Shown here piece after piece: positions 31,387 to 42,310 of a stretch of DNA of 64,000 bases. Within the stretch, counting starts at the first letter, position 1. Each line of letters begins with the position of its first letter. Position numbers and translations under genes: made by a program. This DNA is from Bremia lactucae (taxonomy: Eukaryota; Oomycota; Peronosporomycetes; Peronosporales; Peronosporaceae): positions 170,329-234,328 of the forward strand of contig NC_090615.1 of the NCBI RefSeq assembly GCF_004359215.1. Reading direction: 5' to 3'. The notes below the pieces were generated by a model that was not told the origin of the DNA, did not search any database, and was given only the letters and a program-made list of their open reading frames with translations.

Positions 31387-32230
31387 CGCGGCTCATTGAA
31401 TGAATCTGTCAGTGTTTTAGACATTGGAATGTCTGAGTCGATAAATCCAATGTTGAAAACATTAATTCTGAGTCCGACTCAGAAAGTGGGAGTGGAACGG
31501 CACGTTCTTCGTCGAGTGACACTCGTTGCAATAACGATTTACTGAATGCTGAAAGCATTAATGGCCTAAGGCCGAGTCATTCAAGGTGTATTGTCTCTGA
31601 AAAACGTGGAGTGGGACGTCTTAGTCCACATAGTGTGGTCGGCCGAGGTGGCACCATACTGAGTGTCAGTGGTGACACTATTGGCGGTTCGACAGGGTAT
31701 TTTGACCAAACCCTTCTAATACACGTGATGGGACTCGTAATTGTTCGCTAGATAAGAAAATGAGTTACCTAACTCCTTGTCGGATCTCGTATTAGACACC
31801 ATGTCTGATATCGAACCCAAAAAGGCTGGAATATTCGGAACGTGAATGTCCCGGCCTCTAAGAGGCGTATTGCCTCTACTCCGAGACAGGGGAAACACGG
31901 AGCGTTTATACCCACCCAAAGTGATGCGAGTGAGCAATTACTTACGCTTGTAAATGGTGTAACCGGTAACATTGAGGTAGAACTTAGCCTTGCGGAAAAA
32001 CCTTCGCTACATGCTTTTAGAGCTAGACGAAATGTCTATCGATGAGTAAGGTCGAGCCTTAAAGGCTGGCGACTTATCGAAGATGGTGGCCATTCGACCT
32101 ACGATTGATTTAAACTTATCGTCCTATCTGGACGAAGCTGTCTTGGATGACACAAAAGCTGCACCAAGTGCGCGAATCGGGTCATCGATCCTAACGATTA
32201 TATGGATCCATTTTATTCATTGATTAAGGA
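31387..32230 (+). pseudogene. Protease-RT linker
   Basis: Eroded linker. It contains one copy of the 40-aa unit (CIVSEKRGVGRLSPHSVVGRGG) that is present twice in the related elements at 41.9 and 50.0 kb, and an acidic ELDEMSID-like segment near 32020. Confidence 0.65.
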
Positions 32231-33600
32231 ATTCCAAGATGTGGTATGTATGTAGTAATCCACCACCGGTTTTACTTCGGATGGAGGTGTCCGTCATGAA
32301 ATTGACTTGGTTTCTCGAACCGAATACTGGTCACAAGATAGTGGCCTTTACCAAACGACGAACGGTGTGACGTCATTGACGATTACTTTCGTGCTAAGCA
32401 CTAGACTCGAATGATACGAGAGAGAAAATCTTCCCATTCGACACCGACATTTGTGTCAAATGCTAAATGGTAAATAGCGCATTGTACATACTTATAATAA
32501 GCTTAATGCCTTCAATATACCAGCACAAATCCCCATTCCTAGAGAGGATTTTCTTCAGAACAATATGGTGGTATGTACAATGTACAGCATTGGATTTAGT
32601 CGATGGTTACTACCAACTCCTTATGCGAGCTAGCGGTATTCCACTTACAGCGGTTAGCTTACCAACCGGTATGCTACGGGAGTGCTTGGTTATGCCGCAA
32701 GGGCTTTCTAACGCCCCGGCAACATTTAATCGTCTAGTGACGCAGCTGTTCCTCCCTCATCGAGGTTATGCACATACAAATTTTGTTGACATATTTGTGC
32801 ACAGTCGTGCGGAACAGAGCCAGACGGACGTGGGAAACTACATCGACGATTTGCGAGCAGTGCTTCGAGTGTGTGCGCACAAATAAATTGTATGCCAATG
32901 CATCTAGCGCAGAAGAAATTCCCTTCTTAGGGTGCTTTATTGGGAAGCGAGGCCTTCGAGCGGATCTCGCTAAGGTAAAAGACATAGCAGATTGACCTGT
33001 TCCTAGAAAATCAAAGGATTTGTGTAAGTGGAACGGTCTCGTCAAATTATTTACACAAATATAGCGAAAATTACGCTGATATGGCTAGGCCATTATCTAA
33101 TCTCCCCAAAAAGGATTTGGATGGGTGCTAAACTAGTACAGAGCATAATGCTTTCAAGCAGGTAAGGATAGTCTTATCCACGCCCCGATTCTAGCACTGC
33201 CAAATCCAAATTGGCATTTCAGTGTCCTATGTGACGCTTCGGATGTTGCCATTGGCAGTGCTCTGTGACGCTTCGGATGCTGTCATTGGCAGTGCTCTGT
33301 TACAAACAGATGTTGATGGGTGTTAATGTGTTAATGCGTTCGAGTCCAGACAGCTTACAGCTGTGGAAAAGAACTACCCAGTTCATGACAAAGGGTTACT
33401 TGATATGAAGTATGCTCTCGTCAAATTCAGAGTTTGTCTGCTCGGTTCTAAGCCGTTTGTGATATATACAGATCACGCATCATTACGCACAGCGACTAAG
33501 TCGCCTCATCTCTCACAGAGAATGGCCCGACAGCTATCCTTTTTCGCGAAATACAACTTCGAGGTGAAGTATTAGCCTTGCAAGCAGAATGCTTTGTCCG
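32231..33600 (+). pseudogene. Gypsy reverse transcriptase and RNase H
   Basis: RT entry near 32260-32460, palm with LDLVDGYYQLLMRASGIPLTA and MPQGLSNAPATFNRL (32580-32740), then a degraded catalytic box (normally YFDD; here NFVDIFVHSR). RNase H from about 33220 (LCDASDVAIGSAL-like, disrupted by a 34-bp tandem duplication) through 33363-33575 with [18 protein letters not shown]. Several stops. The catalytic box substitution indicates loss of function. Confidence 0.85.
33231..33298 (+). repeat. 34-bp tandem duplication in RNase H
   Basis: Two units (33231-33264, 33265-33298) starting GTGACGCTTCGGATG, differing at about two positions. 34 is not a multiple of three, so it shifts the frame. Confidence 0.92.
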
Positions 33601-34990
33601 ATGCGTTATCATGCCGGCCATCTTATGAGCTCTCTCATGTAGCGACTATAGTATCGCCTATTACTGAATTCATCCGTTCGGCTTACGCCAAGGATGAACA
33701 GTGTGTAGCTCTGCTACGAGCTCTGAAGAGTACTAAATCAAGTTTTTAATTCTCGGCACGTTTGCTTGCAAGGTTACATAAATTTTCTATCGATAACGAC
33801 CTGTTGCTTTATTGCACGGACGCTGCGGATCCTCCGCGTGTCGTTGCTCCTCATCATGATGATTTGAAGTACCAAATCTTCTATAAGGCACAGGATACCG
33901 TCCTTGGTGGTCATCTCGGTAGATAAAAGACCAACGGCTCTGTAAGCCAATTTTATTAGTGACCCAAACTTTATAAATGAGTCAGCACGTACTTTCGCAC
34001 ATGCGAAAGTCGACAGCGAGTTAAGCCATCGGCACATGCTTCTGCGCCACTGGCAATCTTTCCGTTCCCATAGGGTTTTGGGAGTCCATTACTGTGGATT
34101 TTTTTTTCGGTCTACCGAAAGATTCGACCGGTAACTCCGGCAGTGCTCTTTGTTGATCGATTGAGCAAAATGGCTCACTTAGCGGCTGTGCCGGATTCCA
34201 TTGATGGAGAGGGTACAGCTAAGCTGTTTATCGATCGCGTGTTTCAAAATGGTAATTGTCTCTGATCGAAACCCCCGCTTCACGGGTAAATTCTGGAAAT
34301 CAATTTTCCGAGTGCTTGGTACTAGATTTGAAATGTCCACTGCGGACCATCCGCAGAACGATGGTCAAACTAAACGTGTCAATCGCGTCATCGAAGACGT
34401 TTTACGCAGCGTGTGTGCTCAGACGCCAAAGCGCTGGAGCTCAATGCTCCCAGTGGTGGAGTTTGCGTTAAATAAAGCTGTCCATGTTTCCACAGGCTAT
34501 ACTCTGTTCTATAAACGGTCTTACCCACCCACGCGTCCTATTAACGATACCACTGCGTGGTTCAGGGCTTGATGGGGGTAAATTAGCCGATAGGCTTGCT
34601 GGTATCAGCTCTGTTACCGTTCGGAAACAAGTAAGCGAGTTTCTCGCGACGTGATTTAGTGTCTTAAGACACATAAGGGATACGATGGCTGATAGCCAAG
34701 ACAAACAAAAAGAACAAGCAGATGCCAAAGGCAGAAGCTGTATTAATTCTTATATGGTCGGAGACCGAGTTTTACTAATCGCTAAAAATCTACCCACTAA
34801 CTTGGTTTCCGCGGTCTTCAAGACCAAAGTGCTCCCGCACTTTATTATACCATTTACGGTCGTGGCCAAGAAGGGCCTAGCTCCACACGCTAAACCTTTC
34901 TAGCAAGCTGCGTACGCAACCAGTGTTCTGCGTTGACTTGCTTAAGCCATATCGGGACCCTTCCCATGTGGACCTAAAGGCGCTTGCGCC
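33601..34990 (+). pseudogene. Gypsy integrase
   Basis: Order as in the better preserved copies at 43.9-45.4 kb: zinc domain (33860-34030, broken), core start near 34090, DRNPRFTGKFWKSIF (second catalytic Asp) and STADHPQNDGQTKRVNRV (catalytic Glu changed to Lys: QTKR instead of QTER) in 34201-34572, then ALNKAVHVSTGYT and the VGDRVLLIAKNLPTNLVSAV segment at 34685-34903. Confidence 0.85.
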
Positions 34991-35209
34991 GAGACAGGCG
35001 GTCGCGCCGCAGATTGGCGAATCCTAACCGTAATGTCCAGCTGGCCCTCTAAACGAGGTTGCTGACACTCAGGCAGCGAAAGACGGTTCTGAACCGCCTT
35101 GAGCTCTTAACCCACGCAAGGACCTCACGAAGAAGTTGCACCTCGTGCCGTAGAGCATTAAATGTTTCCGCCGAAATATCGGCCCTCTCCTGTGCTGCTT
35201 GATGCGCGG

Positions 35210-35390
35210 AGGGACCTTCAAATTCACGTGAAGAAAACTTTCCAAAGCGAAGTCGTCGTAAGAGCCAATACCAGTATCTGGTGAAGTGACTAGGGTACCC
35301 CTCTTCTGAAAACTCTTGGGAGTTCGAGGTACCTCTTCGGCAAGATTGCTCTAACACCATTGACATTTTTGAGCGCCAAGCTCAGGGTCA
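35210..35390 (+). pseudogene. Chromodomain remnant of the gypsy element
   Basis: Plus-strand reading SRKSQYQYLVK-stop-LGYPSSENSWEFEVPLRQD followed by NTIDIFERQ: the aromatic and WLGY-type residues of a chromodomain, with one TAG replacing the Trp codon. So this family too is a chromovirus. The related elements at 45.4 and 53.5 kb end before this domain. Confidence 0.78.
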
Positions 35391-36378
35391 ACTCGCATCA
35401 AACGACGCTTCCCACCACTAAACGTGGGATTAGGTGGATCTATAACCTCAGTGCGAATTCGATCCATGGTTGTACGGTTAACCGAAGCACTGAAATATTG
35501 GCTAGATATTTCTTCGTTTTGTGGCATAAATGCCGAACGTAAGTGGCCTTTGACCTTAGCTTGGTAAAATCGAAGCTAAGCTTCCGTTCCAAACGAACAT
35601 CAGCCACATCCGCAGACTCTCTAATATTACAAATATTACGGAGGCGGCGGACCCGGTGGACCTAGTTCTCAGATGAGACTTCGTTTTCACTCCTTCTTTT
35701 GTTTGGAAACAAAACGATCAAAATTTCTCTCATGGATGTTACCGAAGCCCACAGGCTTGATCACATAAACGCGTCAGATACTGACTTCGCGTCATTACCT
35801 TTGGTGTAAGGTATCGCTCATGAAGAGCATCGCCAGTTGCGATCTCCTCCGGTATTCTCGTCGTGTCCCCGGAGGTCCGATAACCAGGCTGTGACCCGCG
35901 ATCTCTTTGAGACACTCGTCCCCACTAAGCGGACTGAATCTATATTACCTATGAGCTTTAGCTTTCGCAATCAGGGCAGCCCGACGACGGCCTTGTTCTT
36001 TTATGAGGATTGCCCGCTCTTGCTCTTCATCGAGCGGATTCGTGTTGATGTTGGACTCAGGGTCCTGAGTTATGATCAATGCAGTTAAGACATCAGCGGC
36101 ACCACGTTCTGGGAACGGATTCGGGGCCCGCCGACGTTCCTCCGGAGGAGATGGCGTGTAAGAGCGACGATCTTTCGCCTCATTCTCTGATGGAGAATGA
36201 CCTTTTTAGTCCATTATTCGCTCATTGTCCAGGAAAGTACAAAGAGTCTGTGAGTCTTGATTGTCATGGGACAACGAAAAGACTAACACAACCGAACAGT
36301 CATCTGCTTAGGTTCCAACCTTAAAGAGGAAATGAAGCGAATGTTGTCACTCGGTGTCAACAATCTAATGGGTGAGGG
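35391..36378. other. Region between integrase and 3' LTR
   Basis: On the plus strand only short frames. On the minus strand a clean 86-codon ORF lies at 35945-36205 (separate entry). The purine-rich GGGTGAGGG just before 36379 is the probable polypurine tract. Confidence 0.6.
35945..36205 (-). CDS. Antisense ORF between pol and 3' LTR, unidentified
   Basis: 86 sense codons with no stop but no ATG, on the strand opposite to the host element. The protein is highly charged: HSPSENEAKDRRSYTPSPPE near its start, an acidic/Asn middle, and DEEQERAILIKEQGRRRAAL near its end. The composition is that of a disordered plus helical segment and looks coding, unlike the plus-strand alternatives. It may be an antisense ORF of the retroelement or a fragment of another element inserted in reverse. 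No domain recognised. Confidence 0.4.
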   Translation of the reverse strand, partial: KGHSPSENEAKDRRSYTPSPPEERRRAPNPFPERGAADVLTALIITQDPESNINTNPLDEEQERAILIKEQGRRRAALIAKAKAHR

Positions 36379-37371
36379 TGTAATGGGGCACCTATCGGTT
36401 GTTAAACCGTTGTTGTGGTACATTTACTTAATGTGTATAGGACCCTTTTATCTAATTTTAGAATAATTAATTACTCAAAACCATGTATGATGGGAAACAA
36501 ATGTGGTCGCCGCCAGAAATAAATCTGGCAGCCGAAATCTCTTTAAATTAGCTAGAAAGAGGTTTAAGATTAAATGCTCAAATAATGTACAGTTCTTCTT
36601 TTGATCTCAAAGCGTTAAGTGCCTTTTTAAGGCTTGCGCAGTGATCTGTATGGGATAGAAACCTCTATAAGGTATATTATACTCTTGGGCACTTGTTGCC
36701 ACTTGAATTTACGAACAACTGAATCCCTTGAACTAGTACTTATAAAGCTTTAATGGAATGGAGTGAGCCCAAGGATCAAATTACGAACAACTGAATCCCT
36801 TGAACTAGTACTTATAAAGTTTAATGGAATGGAGTGAGCCCAAGGATCACTTTGAGGGTATTGTTAGCGTTAACGTTAGCATAACCAAAGGGAGAGCGAC
36901 CGCAGTGTTTCGCGGTTTGCTCCCGGAAAGAAGCCTTGGTTGCTCTCTAAAGCAACCTACATCTTTGGTCTGGTATGAGCAACGATCGGTACCATTATCC
37001 GTTGCTCGACTTAGCCAGGCTTCACAATCTTAGGAGGACAAAACTGATTTTTTCATCGATGCCTTCTTCCAGCATCGGTGGTGCACATGGATGCGGGCAA
37101 AGGATGTCACTCCTTTTGTTTCAAGCTTGGGAAACAATTGAGTATAATATGCAAAGCATAGGCCGCAAGGCTTGCATGAGAAACTGGATACTTTCCGTGA
37201 GCGGTTCGAAAGCGGACCGTAGTCGGTGCACGCTACAAGCTGCACCATTTGTCTAGAGAGGCAGCTTGTACGACTGCCTGAGTTGTTAAACCCATTAATT
37301 CTGTAAAGTTAAGAGACTCTCTGAGTCGAAAAGTCTTCCTCTGACTTAAGGAGCGAGGTAGCTCCGCTACA
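36379..37371 (+). repeat. 3' LTR, family 3, with internal insertion
   Basis: Starts TGTAATGGGG and ends GCTCCGCTACA. It is 993 bp against 486 bp in the 5' LTR; the surplus of about 0.5 kb lies between about 36756 and 37265, where the colinear 5' LTR sequence is interrupted after AAGCTTTAAT and resumes at GCTTGTACGACT. Confidence 0.85.
36709..36851 (+). repeat. 72-bp tandem duplication in the LTR insertion
   Basis: Two units beginning TTACGAACAACTGAATCCC (36709-36780 and 36781-36851), one single-base difference. The duplication straddles the left border of the LTR insertion, so it arose during or after that event. Confidence 0.92.
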
Positions 37372-37712
37372 GACTTAATAGTTCGGATATTACTAGATTC
37401 GGTAATATGGAGGCAACAAGACATTAGCTCTGCTGATTTGTTGATTTAATTTAGAAAAATCCCGCCAATCGTTACAAGACACGATTGGGTGGAGCGCAAG
37501 GAGGCGCTTTACATAGTAAGTTATGAATAGTTTTAGTTAGTAGATAGAAGATCGTCATGAAAGAACGTAATATATTATCAAGATTTACTTTTTTATATTT
37601 TTCTCTAGACTTAAACCAAAGTATTGACCATTCGTCGCTAAGACTTCTTAGCTACTTACAACCATCCTTTGCACATTAGTGTCGTGAAGTGATTAAGGCA
37701 CCTCACCTTTCC
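37372..37712. other. Gene-free spacer
   Basis: AT-rich, starts with the GACTT target duplication. Nothing else recognisable. Confidence 0.5.
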
Positions 37713-38208
37713 TGTAGACGGGCTCTTCCTAATGCGGCCACGCTCTACTTAGACACGCACCCTAGCACAGCGAGGAAGCGGTGAGACCGGCTTCTCTTGC
37801 GTGCAGTGAGGTAGTTGTGGTGGGCGCCTTAGCGATCTCACCCAACGCACTAAGTACTCTAGTAAAGTTTTGTCACGGGAGCGATAATCTGGTTCCTCGG
37901 GCGCACTTACTAAGTATAAAGTAATTTTCAGACTGATTTATATTTAATTGCATTAAATATAAATACCTTTGTTTACCAATCAAAAATGTCATATCTGTAG
38001 ATAACACTAATAAGTATTGCGAGCGTATCTTTCTAGATACCTCGCATAACGGATGACGCTAGCCCTCCTAATGTGAATGCACCTATGTGCATCGCAAATG
38101 TGAACCACACCCGAGTATTACTTTATTTAAGTAATTGACCATCCCCTTAAGTACACCAAGTGTACTTAACGGGACTGTGTAATATTAGGGCAACTTTATC
38201 CCGTTACA
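37713..38208 (+). repeat. Solo LTR, family 2
   Basis: 496 bp from TGTAGACGGGC to ATCCCGTTACA. Flanks TTTCC / TTTAC match at four of five positions, a probable eroded target duplication. Contains a CTTAAGTACACCAAGTGTACTTAA palindrome-type block near 38150. Confidence 0.82.
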
Positions 38209-38978
38209 TTTACTGTTTTCAATGCATGTTGACTAGTATTAGTATTGTTATCAGTACTAGCAGAAGGTGATTCGTGTAATTCGGTATAGATTGAGGATCT
38301 AAATAAAGGGGTGTCATTAATCTCTAGTATTGATTCAAACAGACGGAGGTGCCTACACCGAAAAGGATGTGGCTCCGTTTTTTTTTAATGTGCAAATCGC
38401 TTGTATCAGCTGGTCGCCAAAAGCCGAGATGCTAACTTGTTTGGGTCAGCTGACGGAAGCTATTCAACATAAAATTTATCTCCTGCGTACATATTCAGAC
38501 GGTCGTCCTTGCAGAAAGGGATGAACAAGGCGATGGCCGCAGCGGCATAGACGCGATTTGCCGAGATCCAGATCGTGCGGGTTTATATCACGGAATCGCA
38601 ATTGCTTTCTCGTATGGCGAACATCAATTTCTATTTAATTCCTTGCAAGATTTGGTGACAAGACTTGTCGCATCATAAAATGATGAAAGTAATGTTGGTA
38701 GCAAGAATTATGGGTGTTACTGCACGCGCATATCATTGCTCTGTATTATAAGATGTTCTCACAGAGTTGGTTGCCCGACAGCTGATGCTGCAGGCTGATC
38801 TGAGCGAATATGATTTAAATATCTCTAGTCAATGCCGCATAACTGACGAACAATGCAAATGCCCCCTTTTGATTACGCCCGGGCAAGCGTCTGGTTCGGC
38901 GTAATCGACAAAAAATCACTTCCCAATCACCGCATTTGTCAAATTTCTCGCGATCTTCAGCAATCGCACGTGATTAAA
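38209..38978. other. Upstream region of the secreted-protein ORF, no gene recognised
   Basis: A plus-strand frame at 38330-38524 (64 codons) and short frames after it carry no recognisable motif. Unlike its neighbours this stretch shows no LTR similarity within the window, so it may be a remnant of single-copy DNA. Confidence 0.4.
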
Positions 38979-39281
38979 ATGCGTCTTCGTGACCGCTTCG
39001 TGGCCTTTTTGGTGGCAATAGTTGCTCTGTGTCCCCACGTAGAACCTTTGCGAATCCCGAAGGGGTCCAAGCAACCTTTAAAGCATGAGGGAATGATCAC
39101 GCAGACAGATCCGAGCTTTAATGAAATAACTTTGCAACGGGATGAGCCAACTAAACCCCCCACTGTTGACGAGCTGCGCTTTATAGCGCTTGGCGACGGT
39201 TTAAAAAAGGTTGAAGCGTTCTGGACATATCTAATGGAGACAGCCCTCATATTAGAGATAAGGTCATACTTCCAAATTTAA
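38979..39281 (+). CDS. Small secreted protein, effector-like
   Basis: 100 aa. The N-terminus MRLRDRFVAFLVAIVALCPH is a textbook signal peptide (basic n-region, hydrophobic core), cleavage predicted around residue 20-23. The mature part has no cysteine pairs. A region LQRDEPTKPPTVDELRF (residues 52-68) sits where RxLR-EER-type motifs normally lie but contains no strict RxLR. The frame is open further upstream (an in-frame ATG at 38853), but the signal peptide argues for the ATG at 38979. The last 20 residues may follow a frameshift. The start resembles the RxLR candidate at 57897 (both begin MRLR, same first 13 bases). Candidate host-targeted secreted protein or truncated effector; moderate certainty. 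Confidence 0.6.
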   Translation: MRLRDRFVAFLVAIVALCPHVEPLRIPKGSKQPLKHEGMITQTDPSFNEITLQRDEPTKPPTVDELRFIALGDGLKKVEAFWTYLMETALILEIRSYFQI

Positions 39282-39884
39282 GATGGTTAGAGACTCCGAG
39301 CATTTCGCAAAAGCAACCGTTGCACACACTAAACGAAATTTAAGATTGAAAATCGTTCAAAGGATTTTACGACTATCACTATGTTTTAGGCATAATCGTG
39401 AGCGTTAGTACGTGAGTCACAAAAAATAAAACACCTTACAGAAGAAAGCTAAACCACAGGCAAGTCAAAAATTTGTTGATCAATCAGCTCAAGGGGTCAA
39501 CTTGGCGAGCAATTGTAGAATTGCAACTGTACCGAGGCCGTATGATCGATACCATAAACGTTGGTGCTCTCAGCTAACATTTATCCCGCCTTAATAGAAA
39601 ACCAACAGGTGGTGAAGTGCTTACTTGTTATTTGACATACTTTACATTTTACTGAAGGCAGTGTATGAAAATCGAAAGGATTGAACTCAGAAGCAGCTAC
39701 AAATTTTGAAATACCAGCCAAATCTTAGCTTGTCTCAATATTGCTTTGTTAGCTCGACTATTGAGCAAAAGTACTAGGCCTTGCCATCGATATAAACGAA
39801 ACCTCTTTACTTAGTGACTCCATTTCAATCGTACAGATACCTAAAATTGTTAAATAGATAACGTAACAGACAAGTGAGCTGAAG
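39282..39884. other. Gene-free AT-rich region
   Basis: No ORF or repeat recognised. Confidence 0.45.
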
Positions 39885-40103
39885 TGTAATGGGGTGTACC
39901 GTTCCATAAGTATTATTTCCTACAAGAGAAATAACAATTATTATTTCCTACAAGAGAAAAAAAATAAAGAAGTACAAAATTATCTTTATTTGATTTTGAC
40001 TTTAATAGTTCCAACACATTAGCTTTATTGATTGTTTGACTTAAGTCTGTTTCAACCCGTTTGAAACACAATTGTGCAATGCGAAAGGAGGCGCTATACT
40101 TAG
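39885..40103 (+). repeat. LTR fragment (TGTAATGGGGTGTACC type)
   Basis: Begins TGTAATGGGGTGTACCG, with two copies of ATTATTTCCTACAAGAGAAA about 30 bp apart. Same family as 24732-24822. It shares TTTGATTTTGACTTT with the DNA just left of 29382, so both gypsy elements may have landed next to or in this repeat. Confidence 0.55.
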
Positions 40104-40379
40104 TGTAATGGGGCACACATCGGCTGGAGAACCGCTGTTGTGGTACATTGACTTAATCGGTAAAATACCCTTTTATCAAATTTTAAAATAGTTAGTTACT
40201 TAAATCCTATTCATTATAGGTAACAAATGTGGTCGCCGCCAGATATAGTTCTGGCGACCAAAATCTATTTCTAAATTTAGCTAGGGTATGTTGTAAAACC
40301 CATTAGTTCAATAGAACTAAGTGACTCTCTGAGTCTGAAAGTCTTCCTCTGACTTAAGGAGCGAGGTTGCTCCGCTACA
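40104..40379 (+). repeat. 5' LTR, family 3, internally deleted
   Basis: 276 bp: starts TGTAATGGGGCACAC, ends TGCTCCGCTACA; lacks about 200 bp of the middle relative to 29382-29867. Confidence 0.85.
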
Positions 40380-40381
40380 AC

Positions 40382-40396
40382 TGGTAGCACTCGTAG
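40382..40396 (+). other. tRNA primer-binding site
   Basis: TGGTAGCACTCGTAG two bases after the LTR. Begins with TGG as expected for priming from a tRNA CCA end. tRNA identity not determined. Confidence 0.6.
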
Positions 40397-40439
40397 TCAA
40401 TCTACGCCTGAGTCTTTACAAGACTAAACCCTCACGAAA

Positions 40440-41131
40440 ATGGAAGAGGTTCCTGAATTGTCAGAAGCGCAACGCGCCGCTTATGACAAGCTCAAAACTT
40501 GAGGAGCCATGGAGTGGGAACTTACGTGCAGCATATCTACAAACGACGCTTTACCTCACGGGATCCGCTAAAACAGCAATTGACTAGCTTGTTTGCACCG
40601 CCTGATCAGGCTTCGCATACGAGCACGGCTGTCAGCGACTCGACAGGGCAAAGAACCCTAGAGAACTTTGTTTAGGAGCTGAGAACTCTCATTGCATCTA
40701 TGCATCAAGACCTGGTGCAAGAAGCAATTGTAGCAACCATCTTTATGGGGGGTCTCAATGAGGGCATTGCCCGGACGGAATCATTCCGATCTCATCCGGC
40801 TACGTTCGAAGAGGCAGTTGCCATAGCGCTACGCGCCGAGTTCGAATTTAAGTATGCTCGCGTTAGTACGCCTGTTTAGCAAGCTATTCGAGCACATAGG
40901 GTAACACCTAATAGAGCGCAACCCATGGATATAAGCCTCGTTGAGGAAGGAGAAGAAGCTTTTGAAGCTGTGGAACAGCATAAGACCATCCGTAGATGTT
41001 ATATGTGCGGAAGCACGAAACATTTACGTCCGACCTGCCCTCTTCGAAATTTGCGTAAAGCTCGAGAGAGCTCCAACTCCGTCCTATACCAGAAATCTTG
41101 TACGGTGCGGGAAAACGTTTATACCCAGTAG
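40440..41131 (+). pseudogene. Gypsy Gag relic
   Basis: Starts at ATG 40440 (MEEVPELSEAQRAAY). The capsid region is frameshifted (about 40490-40860). The zinc knuckle CYMCGSTKHLRPTC is intact at about 41000-41042. Same protein as at 30289-30837. Confidence 0.8.
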
Positions 41132-41289
41132 GTGCGGGGCGCCCTACTGGGGGAAACCTAGACTCTATTTATCCTCTAGGAGATGAGAATAAACAGAGCC
41201 TAGCCCCAATTAACTCGGAGCTTAATGGCACGGGGCGAGAGTACAAGCCTGGCTTGCTAGTCGCTCTAGCGACTGTAAAGGGCTTTGAT

Positions 41290-42204
41290 AAGCCGTAATT
41301 AATTTTAATTGACTCAGGAGCGTCTTGTAATTATGCTTGACGCCTTTCCCTTGAAGGAAGTCAATAGTATGATGAGGCGCTTAAAGCGCATGCAGGTGAT
41401 ACAATCACTGTTCGATTAGCGAATTGGACTCGTGTCACTGTTTCCAAAGTTCCATTGAACTTAAGTATAAAGTTTCTGGACTTTGACAGTATGGAACGCT
41501 CTCTCGTCCTTATTTTGGATTCGAGGTATGATCTCATCCTTGGTATGGTCTGGTTAGAACACCATGAGCCATGGAACGATTGGAGGTCTAAGACCTTAGG
41601 CGCCACACGCAATGTTTCTAGCAAAGTTTTGGAGAGTCATGAACCCACCTTTGCTAGGCAACAAAAGCGCCATTAACGCGGCTCATTGAATGAATCTGTC
41701 AGTGTTTTAGACATTGGAATGTCTGAGTCGATAAATCCAATGTTGAAATATTAATTCTGAGTCCGACTCGGAAAGTGGAATTGGAACGGGACGTACTCCG
41801 TCGAGTGACACTCGTTGTAATAACGATTTACTGAATGCTGAAAGCATTGTTGGCTTATGCCGAATCATCAAGGGTGCAATATCCCTGAAATGCGTGGAGT
41901 GGCACGTCTAAGGCCACCGGGTATGGTCGGCCGGGGTGGCATCATACTGAGTGTCAGTCGTGATACTGTTGGCGGTTCGCCAGGACCTCAAGGGTGCAAT
42001 ATCCCTGAGATACGTGAAGTGGCACGTCTAAGTCCACCGAGTGTGGTCGGCCGAGGTGGCGCCATACTGAGTGTCAATAGTGACACTATTGGCGGTTCGC
42101 CAGGGCATTTTGGGTCAAACCCTCCTATGCACGTGAAGCGACACATAAATTTTCACTGGATAAGGAAGATGAGTTACCTAACCCCTTGTCGGATGTCAAA
42201 CTAG
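41290..42204 (+). pseudogene. Gypsy protease and linker
   Basis: Protease DSGASCNYA at about 41310-41340, RYDLILGMVWLEHHEPWNDW at 41520-41590, then stops. The linker carries two adjacent 40-aa units (41866-41985 and 41986-42105) containing RGVARL-PP--VGRGG and ILSV. Several point differences and a premature stop (QQKRH-stop) distinguish it from the open version at 49573-50325. Confidence 0.85.
41866..42105 (+). repeat. 120-bp tandem duplication in the linker
   Basis: Two in-frame 40-codon units. The related element at 31.6 kb has one unit only, so the duplication is specific to this lineage. Confidence 0.88.
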
Positions 42205-42310
42205 ACACCATGTTTTGTTAGAACTAATACAGGCTGAAAAACGCGGGGACAAGAATGTCCCGGCTTCTAAGAGGCGTATTGTCTCCACTCCAAGACAGGA
42301 TGGACATTAA

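Larger units (their letters stand above)
29382..37371 (+). mobile_element. Plus-strand Ty3/gypsy element with GACTT target duplication
   Basis: An 8.0-kb element: 5' LTR 29382-29867, degraded Gag-Pol, chromodomain remnant, and 3' LTR 36379-37371. A perfect 5-bp target duplication GACTT (29377-29381, 37372-37376) fixes both ends. Coding is broken by many stops. The 3' LTR is about twice as long as the 5' LTR because of an internal insertion. Confidence 0.9.

Noticed and set aside
35837..36324. Plus-strand ORFs 35837-36088 and 36079-36324
   Set aside because: Shadows of the antisense frame at 35945-36205, with less protein-like composition and no retroelement motif.
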